From assembly GCA_903949225.1 (NCBI GenBank), contig CAJAYZ010000479.1, positions 1 to 9,893 of the forward strand: a stretch of DNA of 9,893 nucleotides, in the 5' to 3' direction. Positions 1-5,722 of this stretch are shown one piece after another; positions within the stretch are counted from its first letter, which is position 1; every line of letters begins with the position of its first letter. Under the pieces are notes generated by a model. It had not been told where the DNA came from, made no database searches, and saw only the letters and a program-made list of their open reading frames with translations. The translations under genes were made by a program, and so were the position numbers. The DNA comes from an uncultured Planctomycetaceae bacterium. Lineage in GTDB: Bacteria; Planctomycetota; Planctomycetia; Pirellulales; UBA1268.

Positions 1-544
1 CTCCCCGCCGCTCCACACCTCGTCGCAGTCGGCCTACGACCTCACCTTGAGCCTTAAATCCGAGGCGCCGGCCGGGTACGTCAAGGGGCAACTGCTTCTG
101 GTCACCAACGACGCCCGTGCCCCACAGATCCCGATGGATGTCGAAGGGCGCGTCGTCGCCGAGGTGACGGTCAGCCCGCAACTGCTGGCCCTCGGAAGCG
201 TGCAGCCCGGTGGCTCGGTCACGAAGAACGTCGTCGTCCGTGCCAATCGCCCCTTCAAGGTGACCGGTGTGGAGTGCGGCCCCGACGGCTGCATCACCTG
301 CCCGGTGAAGGAGACGCCCGCTCCAGTCCACATCCTTCCGGTGACGTTCCAGGCCGGTGAGGCCACCGGGAAGATCGAGCGGCAGATTCAGATCTCCACC
401 GATCTCGGTGCCGGTGCGGTGCCTGTGGTGACGGTTCAGGCGACCGTCGAAGGGCAGGCTGCCGACGCCGGTGAGCCCGCGGCGACCCAGCCAACGGCAG
501 CCCAAACCTCCGCCGTGGTGGCCCCGACCGCGGTCCTTCCCTGA
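1..544 (+). CDS. DUF1573-like exported protein, C-terminal part (5' end outside window)
   Basis: The reading frame is open from base 2, where it enters from the left edge, to a TGA at 542-544; 180 residues are visible. A TTG at 47 is only an internal codon, since the frame continues upstream of it. Two Ig-like beta-rich stretches are seen: residues about 11-57, ending a first domain (GYVKGQLLLVTND, IPMDVEGRVVAEVTVSP), and about 60-150 (LGSVQPGGSVTKNVVVRANR, FKVTGVECG, VHILPVTFQAG). This pattern is typical of DUF1573 / Ig-like proteins that are abundant and exported in planctomycetes. Three cysteines lie in ECGPDGCITC (residues 91-100). The last 30 residues are an Ala/Thr/Pro/Gln-rich tail. 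No catalytic motif is visible, so no enzymatic role is proposed. A signal peptide would be upstream of the window. The gene converges on the citrate synthase gene and shares a terminator hairpin with it. The family call is from memory of the pattern. Confidence 0.75.
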   Translation, partial: SPPLHTSSQSAYDLTLSLKSEAPAGYVKGQLLLVTNDARAPQIPMDVEGRVVAEVTVSPQLLALGSVQPGGSVTKNVVVRANRPFKVTGVECGPDGCITCPVKETPAPVHILPVTFQAGEATGKIERQIQISTDLGAGAVPVVTVQATVEGQAADAGEPAATQPTAAQTSAVVAPTAVLP

Positions 545-614
545 CGCTCGCCGTTGGGCGAAGAACAGGGGACCGACCGGACGCGGGCGACCGACCAGAG
601 CTATGAAAACGCAG

Positions 615-651
615 GCGGCCGCCACGGTGGGATTCCCACCGCGGCGGCCGC
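615..651. terminator. Strong hairpin, probable bidirectional terminator
   Basis: Bases 615-631 pair with 635-651 around a 3-base loop (ATT). The 17-bp stem has a single A-C mismatch (624 with 642) and is almost all G-C pairs. On the minus strand the hairpin is followed by GCGTTTTC (bases 606-609 are AAAA), a T-run serving the citrate synthase transcript. On the plus strand it is followed by GGCTGTTTC, a weaker T-run serving the DUF1573-like gene. It lies in the 132-bp gap between converging genes (stops at 544 and 677), where a shared terminator is expected. The rest of that gap shows nothing else I can support. Confidence 0.8.
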
Positions 652-676
652 GGCTGTTTCGGCGGGAGCAGCGGCG

Positions 677-1831
677 TTAGCGGGTGGAGCGCGCGACCCA
701 GTCGCGGGGGGCAGGGCCAGCGTAGATCGACAGCGGACGGATGATCCGGTTGTCGCCGACTTGCTCGATGACGTGCGCCGTCCATCCGCTCATCCGTGCG
801 ACAACGAAGACCGGCGTGAAGACCCGCACCGGTAGCCCGAGGGCGTGGTAGACGCGGGCGGCGGGCCAATCGAGGTTGGGGCGGAGATTCTTGCGCTCGA
901 GCATCATCTGCTCTACCGCGTCGGCAAGGCGCTCGAGCGCCAGCCCTTCGCCGTCGTCGGCGAGCCGGCGGCACATGCCGCCGAGGATCTTCGCCCGCAC
1001 ATCGCCATCCTTGTAGACGCGATGGCCGAATCCCATCACCACCTTCTTGGCAGCGAAACGTTCTTCGAGCCAGGGAATGACTCGGTCGAGGGAGCCGATC
1101 TCGGCCAGGGCTTCTAGCACCTGTTCGTTGGCCCCGCCGTGAAGCGGGCCCTTCAGCGCCCCGATCGCCGCCACGATCCCCGAATGCATGTCGGAGCCGG
1201 TGGAGACCACCGTCCGCGCGGCGAACGTCGAGGCGTTGAACTCGTGCTCGGCGTAGAGGACGAGGGTCGTGCCGAAGATCGAGGCCTCCGCGGCACTCGG
1301 CTTACGGCCGGTGAGCCGCTCGAGAAGCGCGGCGGCGATCGATCCTTCCGGCCAGGGGGCGACGGGCCGGCCAGCGGAAAGATCGAGCCAGGCGGCGAGG
1401 ATCGCCGGCACCTGGCCAAGGAGCCGCTCCGCCTGCGACACCAAGGCCGCGTGCGGCCCGGGCTGCTGGTCGAGCTCGATCTGCCCGAGGATGCTGACGC
1501 CCGTCCGGAGGGCGTCCATCGGTGAGGCGTTGGGGGTACGGGCGGCCAACACCCGCAGCGTTTCGATGACCGTTGGGTCGATCGAAGCGGCAGCCTCGTG
1601 CACCCGACGAGAGAACGCGGCGTGCTCCGCTGCGGTCGGCAGGTTGCCATGGAGGAGGAGGTGGGCGACATCCTCGAAGTCGCCAGCCTCCGCCAGGGGG
1701 GCGATCGAATAGCCGCGGTAGCGGAGGTCGCCGTCGAGGGAACAGATGGCCGTCTTGCCGGCAACAACGCCGGCGAGCCCGCGGGCGAAGTCGTCTGTGC
1801 CGGAGGTGGATTTGGGGGCGGGGGCCGACAT
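677..1831 (-). CDS. Citrate synthase / 2-methylcitrate synthase
   Basis: This 384-aa protein condenses an acyl-CoA (acetyl- or propionyl-CoA) with oxaloacetate in the cytoplasm. The whole citrate synthase signature set is present: EHEFNASTFAAR (His196), LKGPLHGGANE (His231), GFGHRVYK (His270, Arg271), RPNLDWPAA (Asp321) and TAHVIEQVGDNRIIRP near the C-terminus. His231, His270 and Asp321 correspond to the known catalytic triad. The length and the NLDWPAARVY and SGWTAHVIEQ wording fit the short dimeric bacterial type that includes CitZ and PrpC, rather than the longer hexameric GltA type. The start ATG (1829-1831) overlaps the stop of the upstream lyase gene as TGATG, and a good ribosome site lies 6 bases upstream. 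The pairing with a PrpB-like lyase suggests methylcitrate synthase activity, but sequence alone does not separate the two activities, so no symbol is given. The N-terminal ~12 residues are low complexity. It ends in TAA just before a strong terminator. Confidence 0.93.
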   Translation of the reverse strand: MSAPAPKSTSGTDDFARGLAGVVAGKTAICSLDGDLRYRGYSIAPLAEAGDFEDVAHLLLHGNLPTAAEHAAFSRRVHEAAASIDPTVIETLRVLAARTPNASPMDALRTGVSILGQIELDQQPGPHAALVSQAERLLGQVPAILAAWLDLSAGRPVAPWPEGSIAAALLERLTGRKPSAAEASIFGTTLVLYAEHEFNASTFAARTVVSTGSDMHSGIVAAIGALKGPLHGGANEQVLEALAEIGSLDRVIPWLEERFAAKKVVMGFGHRVYKDGDVRAKILGGMCRRLADDGEGLALERLADAVEQMMLERKNLRPNLDWPAARVYHALGLPVRVFTPVFVVARMSGWTAHVIEQVGDNRIIRPLSIYAGPAPRDWVARSTR

Positions 1832-2868
1832 CAGGCGTCTCCTCGGGGGGCGGTGCGGGGCTGCCGGTCGAGCCGGTTCGAGTGCGTGGCGAGCCGGTTC
1901 GAGTGCGCGGCGAGCCGGTTCGAGTGCGCGGCGAGCCAGTTCGAGTGCGCGGCGAGCCAGACCTGCGGATCGGCGGGGTCGTAATCGAGGAGTTCGTAGA
2001 GCTCCTCACGGGTCTGCATGAGGTCGAGGAGGCTCTCCTGCGTCCCCTCGTCGCCGATCACAGCCAGCGCCGCGTGCATGGCCTGCATCGCCACGCGCAT
2101 CAGGGTGACAGGGAAGAGGACCGCCGCGTAGCCAAGGTCGGAGAGCTCGTCGACGGTCAACAACGGGCCGACCCCGAACTCGGTCATGTTTGCCAGGAGC
2201 GGCGCCTCGTCGGCAAACTCCCGGCCGATCCGGGCAAACTCCTCCCGATCCCGCGGTGCCTCGGGAAAGAGCCAATCGGCGCCCGCGTCCCGGTAGGCGT
2301 GGAGACGCGCCAGGGCGTCATCGAGGCCAGCCACCCCGCGGGCGTCGCTGCGGGCGATGATCACGGTGTCGGGATTGCGGCACCCGGCCCGGGCTGCGGC
2401 CACCTTCTCCACCATCTCGCTCACCGACACGACCTGCTTGCCGGCCAAATGACCGCAGCGCTTCGTGCCCCCCGTCCCGCTGGCGGCCCCCTTCTGATCC
2501 TCCAGTTGGATCGCCGCCGCTCCCGCCGCCTCGAGGACGCGGACGCACTCTTCGACCTCCTGAGGGCCACCGAAGCCGGTGTCGGCATCGACGACGAGAG
2601 GAAGGTCGGCCGCCGCCGAGAGGATCCGGGTGTGGGCAGCGAGTTGGTCGAGTTCGATCAGGCCGATGTCGGGGACGGCGTGGACGCCGGCCGAGAGGAC
2701 CGCGCCGGAGAGGTACATCGCCTGGAAACCCTCCCGCTCGATCAGCTTGGCCACCAGCGCCATCGGCGCCCCAGGGATGGCGATAGTTTGCTCACTGATG
2801 AGCCGGCGAAGAATCGTCGCCTGGGAGAGGCCGGCAGCGCCGCCTGAGGGAGGAGAGGAGTGATCCAT
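1831..2868 (-). CDS. prpB: 2-methylisocitrate lyase-like protein (isocitrate lyase / PEP mutase superfamily)
   Basis: This 345-aa protein is expected to cleave 2-methylisocitrate to pyruvate and succinate, the last step of the methylcitrate cycle. Visible family motifs are YLSGAVLSAG (52-61), DADTGFGG (94-101, with Asp94 and Asp96 as likely Mg2+ ligands), QLEDQ (121-125), KRCGH (136-140, catalytic Cys138) and ARSDAR (172-177). I chose ATG 2868 because the conserved fold begins about 15 residues later; the frame runs on to 3093 but that part lies antisense within the next gene and has no family resemblance. No clear ribosome site precedes the ATG. Two oddities: about seven extra Gly/Ala/Ser/Thr residues sit just before KRCGH compared with the usual DQVFPKRCGH, and the C-terminus (from about 305) is a run of LAAHSNR heptads encoded by a 21-bp tandem repeat. 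It is also longer than the usual ~290-300 aa. A different member of the superfamily (oxaloacetate decarboxylase, PEP phosphonomutase) is possible, but KRCGH and the neighbouring synthase favour PrpB. Confidence 0.87.
   Translation of the reverse strand: MDHSSPPSGGAAGLSQATILRRLISEQTIAIPGAPMALVAKLIEREGFQAMYLSGAVLSAGVHAVPDIGLIELDQLAAHTRILSAAADLPLVVDADTGFGGPQEVEECVRVLEAAGAAAIQLEDQKGAASGTGGTKRCGHLAGKQVVSVSEMVEKVAAARAGCRNPDTVIIARSDARGVAGLDDALARLHAYRDAGADWLFPEAPRDREEFARIGREFADEAPLLANMTEFGVGPLLTVDELSDLGYAAVLFPVTLMRVAMQAMHAALAVIGDEGTQESLLDLMQTREELYELLDYDPADPQVWLAAHSNWLAAHSNRLAAHSNRLATHSNRLDRQPRTAPRGDA
1838..1844 (-). promoter_or_regulatory. Ribosome binding site of citrate synthase
   Basis: On the minus strand GAGGAGA stands 6 bases before the ATG of the synthase, inside the last codons of the upstream lyase gene. 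With the TGATG stop-start overlap this supports the chosen start and indicates coupled translation of the two enzymes. Confidence 0.7.
1870..1960. repeat. 21-bp in-frame tandem repeat, four units plus a partial one
   Basis: Units start at 1870, 1891, 1912 and 1933, followed by a 7-base partial copy from 1954. Units 2 and 3 are identical; unit 1 differs by one base (T at 1887) and unit 4 by one base (A in GAGCCA). Being a multiple of three, the array stays in frame in the lyase gene and encodes LAAHSNW, LAAHSNR, LAAHSNR and LATHSNR. Near identity of the units points to recent expansion by slippage or unequal recombination. Confidence 0.95.
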
Positions 2869-2881
2869 GGAGACTGGGTAT

Positions 2882-2912
2882 CCTGACGGGGCCTGCCTGA
2901 CGGACCTGATGG
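2882..2912. repeat. Three CCTGAYGG direct repeats in the divergent intergenic region
   Basis: CCTGACGG occurs at 2882-2889 and 2896-2903, and CCTGATGG at 2905-2912, giving start-to-start spacings of 14 and 9 bases. They fill the middle of the 85-bp gap between the divergent lyase and membrane-protein genes, which must hold both promoters. They may be operator sites, or chance repetition in GC-rich DNA. I found no convincing -35/-10 pair here; TATAAC on the minus strand (2938-2943) is a possible -10 for the lyase gene without a good -35. Confidence 0.35.
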
Positions 2913-2953
2913 TGGAGCGGACTCCCCGCGGGCGCCGGTTATAGGACCGAGTC

Positions 2954-4576
2954 ATGCCTGAGGAAAGCGTCGCCTCCGCCACCGCCGTCGCACGGCCGTC
3001 GGCTCCCTGGCTCGCCGCGCGTCTGAGCCTCGAGATCGTGGCCATGACCGCGATCTTTGCGGCGGCCGGCGCTTGGCCGACTCCCGACACCAACGAAGCC
3101 CACTATCTCGCCCGCGCTCGGCATTCTTGGGATCCTTCGTGGGGCGCCGGGGACTTCTTCCTCGAGTCGCCGGAAGCCCACGGTGTGTTCTATCGGCTCC
3201 TCGGCCCGCTGGCCGCTTCGCTCCCGCTCGATCAGGCCGCGTGGATCGGCCGTTGGCTCGGGTGGGGAAGCCTGGCCGCCGGGTTTTCATTTCTCGCCTC
3301 AGCGATTCTCCCGACTGGCGGCTCGAGAATCGTGGCAGCAGCCCTGTTTTCGCTGGCCGCCCGGCACACCCCTGCGGCGGGCGAGTGGGTGATTGGTGGC
3401 TGCGAATCGAAAGTTTTTGCCTGGGCACTCGTGCTTGTCGGCGTCGGCTGGTTTGTCCGGGGGCGGCCGGCCATTGCCTGGGCCTGGCTCGGGGCAGCCA
3501 CCGCGCTCCACCCGCTCGTGGGCGGTTGGGCGATGGTGGCGTTGGTTCCCGCTGCGGCGACAGACATCTTTTTCCAGCGGCGTTGGCCCGGGCGCCGTAA
3601 CGCCACGATCGCCACCGGGATGGCCCTCGCGGCTGGCGTGGGGCTGGCGGCTCTGGGGGTCGTCCCTGCCCTCGGGCTCTCGGCGGGCACCGACAGCGCC
3701 GAACAGACTCGCGCGACGTTCACGTATGTCGTCGAGCGACTTCCCCACCATCTCCTCGTCCGCACCTTCGCCGAGGGCCTCGTGGCCCGCCATTGCCTCG
3801 CGGTCCTCCTCTGGTGGCTCCTCCTGCCGCTCGCGGAGAAATCGCCGGCGCGCTCGAGATTGGCTGTCTTCACGACCGCATCCCTCGGGGTCTCACTCGC
3901 CGGGTGTGCCGTCTCGCTTTTGGAGTTGGCGTGGCCTTCGATGGCCCATGCGCTGCTCCGCTATTACTGGTTTCGGCTCGCCGATGGCATCGTGCCGTTG
4001 GCCCTGGCGCTCTTGGCCACCGCCGCGCTCCAGGAGGGGCTCGGGGGGCCGGTGCGTCGCCGGCTCGGTTGGATCGCCGTCTTCGGGATGCTCGCGGTCG
4101 ATCTCGCCTTCGAGAGCCGCCATTGGCCCCTGCCGGGGCGGGCGGGGCTCGTGGCCCGGGCCGATCAGAAAGTGCAGGCAGGGGCCTGGCGGGAGGTGTG
4201 TGCTTGGGTGCGGGATCACACCCCCGCCGACGCCTGCTTCCTCACTCCCCGTGGCGCCACCAGTTTTCACTGGTACACGGGTCGCCGGGAGGTGGTGACC
4301 TGGAAGGACATCCCGCAGGACGCACGATCGATCCTCGCTTGGCGGGAGCGGATCGTCGCCTGCTTCTCCGCCGACGGCTCGCTCAAGTCGCTCGTCACGA
4401 GCACGGCGGCGCTCGGACCCGATCGGCTCCTGTCCGCGGCCCGGAAGTATGGCGCCGATCACATCATCGTGCCGGTGAACCCCCTCGAGCCTTTCCCACT
4501 GCCCGGCGCACCACTTCACGTCGCCGGCGGCTATGCTGTCCACCGTCTCGATCCCCCCGCTGACACCCCACCATGA
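2954..4576 (+). CDS. Multi-pass membrane protein, DUF6798-like
   Basis: A 540-aa integral membrane protein of unknown function. Hydrophobic segments are seen near residues 26-40, 104-120, 124-137, 154-168, 172-202, 217-242, 280-294, 303-325, 344-360 and 371-386. A soluble C-terminal domain follows (about 400-535; GAWREVCAWVRDHTPADACF, SFHWYTGRREVVTWKDIP). Distinct motifs are PDTNEAHYLARA (44-55) right after the first membrane segment, GGCESKVFAW (148-157), HPLVGGW (186-192) and RYYWFRLAD (336-344). An acidic or TNE motif in the first periplasmic loop plus many helices recalls GT-C glycosyltransferase-like folds, but this is inference. The motifs match what I remember of planctomycete proteins annotated as DUF6798. 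The start ATG 2954 has a weak AGGA 7 bases upstream. Its last codons overlap the HAD gene start by four bases (ATGA), so the two are probably co-translated. Confidence 0.83.
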   Translation: MPEESVASATAVARPSAPWLAARLSLEIVAMTAIFAAAGAWPTPDTNEAHYLARARHSWDPSWGAGDFFLESPEAHGVFYRLLGPLAASLPLDQAAWIGRWLGWGSLAAGFSFLASAILPTGGSRIVAAALFSLAARHTPAAGEWVIGGCESKVFAWALVLVGVGWFVRGRPAIAWAWLGAATALHPLVGGWAMVALVPAAATDIFFQRRWPGRRNATIATGMALAAGVGLAALGVVPALGLSAGTDSAEQTRATFTYVVERLPHHLLVRTFAEGLVARHCLAVLLWWLLLPLAEKSPARSRLAVFTTASLGVSLAGCAVSLLELAWPSMAHALLRYYWFRLADGIVPLALALLATAALQEGLGGPVRRRLGWIAVFGMLAVDLAFESRHWPLPGRAGLVARADQKVQAGAWREVCAWVRDHTPADACFLTPRGATSFHWYTGRREVVTWKDIPQDARSILAWRERIVACFSADGSLKSLVTSTAALGPDRLLSAARKYGADHIIVPVNPLEPFPLPGAPLHVAGGYAVHRLDPPADTPP

Positions 4577-5289
4577 GCCACACCATCCCTTCTGCTTTGC
4601 CCCCCGGCCTCGTCATCCCGATCCCGTCCCCCCGAGGGGTGACGTTCGATCTCGATGGGCTTCTGGTGAACACCGAGGAGCTCTATCAGGACGTCGGCAC
4701 CGAACTCCTCCGCCGTCGTGGCAAGCCGTTCGAGCCCGAGTTGCTCGATCGGATGATGGGGCGGCCACAGCAGGTGTCGCTGCGGATCATGATCGACTGG
4801 CACAGTCTCAATGACACCGTCGAGGCGCTTGCCACCGAGACGAAGGAGATCTTCACCTCCTATCTCGGTGCCCGTTTGGCACCGATGCCCGGTGCGGTCG
4901 CGCTCCTCGACTCGCTGGCGGCGGCGCGGATTCCTTTCGGCGTCGCCACGAGCAGCGGCCCCGACTTCGCCCACGATGTCCTCGGCCGCGTCGGTTTCCT
5001 CGACCGGATGGGATTCGTGCTCACCTGCAACGATGTCCGCGAGGGGAAGCCACACCCGGAGATCTATCTCGCCGCAGCCGGACGCCTGGGGGTGATTCCG
5101 AGTCAGATGCTCGTCCTCGAGGACTCGCACAACGGCTGCAAGGCTGCGGTAGCTGCCGGGGCGGTCGCCGTGGCCGTGCCGGGGGGGCACAGCCACCGTC
5201 ATGAGTTCGATGGCGCGGCGTTCATCGCCACGTCACTCGCCGACCGGCGGATCTTCGAAGCGCTCGATCTGACGCAGCCAGAGGTGTGA
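4573..5289 (+). CDS. HAD-superfamily hydrolase (beta-phosphoglucomutase / sugar-phosphatase type)
   Basis: A 238-aa cytoplasmic phosphatase or phosphomutase of the HAD IA type. Motif I is FDLDGLLVNTE (25-35; nucleophile Asp26, acid/base Asp28), motif II VATSSG (124-129), motif III GKPHPEIY (158-165, Lys159) and motif IV LEDSHNGCKAA (182-192, Glu183-Asp184). The alpha-helical cap lies between motifs I and II (about 36-105). Motif I ends in NTE instead of the more usual DSE/DTE; the same variant occurs in eukaryotic-like HDHD1/GPP relatives, so activity is expected. The substrate cannot be told from sequence; a phosphorylated sugar, glycerol or pseudouridine is typical. The ATG shares bases with the stop of the membrane-protein gene (ATGA) and has no ribosome site of its own, which implies translational coupling. 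About 20 extra residues precede the conserved core. It ends 8 bases before the stop of the converging small secreted protein gene. Confidence 0.9.
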   Translation: MSHTIPSALPPGLVIPIPSPRGVTFDLDGLLVNTEELYQDVGTELLRRRGKPFEPELLDRMMGRPQQVSLRIMIDWHSLNDTVEALATETKEIFTSYLGARLAPMPGAVALLDSLAAARIPFGVATSSGPDFAHDVLGRVGFLDRMGFVLTCNDVREGKPHPEIYLAAAGRLGVIPSQMLVLEDSHNGCKAAVAAGAVAVAVPGGHSHRHEFDGAAFIATSLADRRIFEALDLTQPEV

Positions 5290-5297
5290 ACAAGGTT

Positions 5298-5636
5298 TCA
5301 GTCGATCTCGATGCCGAGGCGGTCGGCCTGGATTCTCAGCGCCTTTTGGAACGCCGGGAAGGGATACGACTGGCGGCGCCGGATCGCCCACAGGAAGGTC
5401 GTGTCGACGACCTTCGCCGGAAGCTGCCCCGTCCGGACCATCTCTGCGACCCGCTCGACGAACTCGACATCCTCCGGCCGCCGGGCTTTGAGGCCTGTCG
5501 TAAGCCGGCTTTCGAGCGTGACAGCGGTCTTGCCATCTTCGTTGGCCGGGGCAACGTCGTCGGCCCGGGCGTGGATCTCGATCGCGGGGGCCGAGAGCAT
5601 GCCGGCCACGGAGGCGGCGAGGAGCAGATGGCGCAT
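5298..5636 (-). CDS. Small secreted protein of unknown function
   Basis: A 112-aa protein with a clear Sec signal peptide: MRH, then a hydrophobic stretch (residues 4-19), then HARA before DD, giving likely cleavage after Ala25. The mature part is about 87 residues and mostly helical. A conserved-looking block runs from about 44 to 110: LTTGLKARRPEDVEFV, VRTGQLPAKVVDTTFLWAIR, YPFPAFQKALRIQADRLG. I recall similar short proteins in other planctomycetes, without known function. The start ATG at 5634-5636 is supported by GGAGGAA 6 bases upstream. The frame is open much further upstream, but that part is a shadow of tyrS. A plausible promoter lies in the 86-bp gap after tyrS, so it may be transcribed alone or by readthrough. 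It ends 8 bases from the stop of the HAD gene, leaving no room for a separate terminator between them. Confidence 0.8.
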   Translation of the reverse strand: MRHLLLAASVAGMLSAPAIEIHARADDVAPANEDGKTAVTLESRLTTGLKARRPEDVEFVERVAEMVRTGQLPAKVVDTTFLWAIRRRQSYPFPAFQKALRIQADRLGIEID

Positions 5637-5642
5637 GGGGAA

Positions 5643-5649
5643 TTCCTCC
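5643..5649 (-). promoter_or_regulatory. Ribosome binding site of the small secreted protein
   Basis: GGAGGAA on the minus strand stands 6 bases before the ATG at 5636. It is the best ribosome site in the window and fixes the start of this short gene, which otherwise sits in a much longer open frame. Confidence 0.75.
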
Positions 5650-5668
5650 GGCCGGGAATGGCCAGGGA

Positions 5669-5698
5669 GGAATAGGCCGGCCGGCTGCACCGCGTCAA
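5669..5698 (-). promoter_or_regulatory. Possible sigma-70 type promoter for the small secreted protein
   Basis: On the minus strand TTGACG (5693-5698) is followed after 18 bases by TATTCC (5669-5674). The -35 matches consensus at 5 of 6 positions, the -10 at only 3 of 6. Transcription would start near 5662, giving a leader of about 25 bases with the ribosome site inside it. The spacer holds the palindrome GCCGGCCGGC. Inference only. Confidence 0.35.
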
Positions 5699-5722
5699 GG
5701 GAGGCTGGGGGGCTGCCGTCGA

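Noticed and set aside
1573..2847. Long plus-strand open frame (424 codons) opposite the lyase and synthase genes
   Set aside because: It is antisense to two well-recognised enzymes, Arg/Gly-rich with no family resemblance; typical of shadow frames in high-GC DNA.
2869..3093. N-terminal extension of the lyase to 420 residues
   Set aside because: The added 75 residues lie antisense to the membrane protein gene and its start, and are unlike any lyase N-terminus.
5290..5297. Terminator between the HAD gene and the converging small gene
   Set aside because: Only 8 bases separate the stops and I found no convincing hairpin around them.
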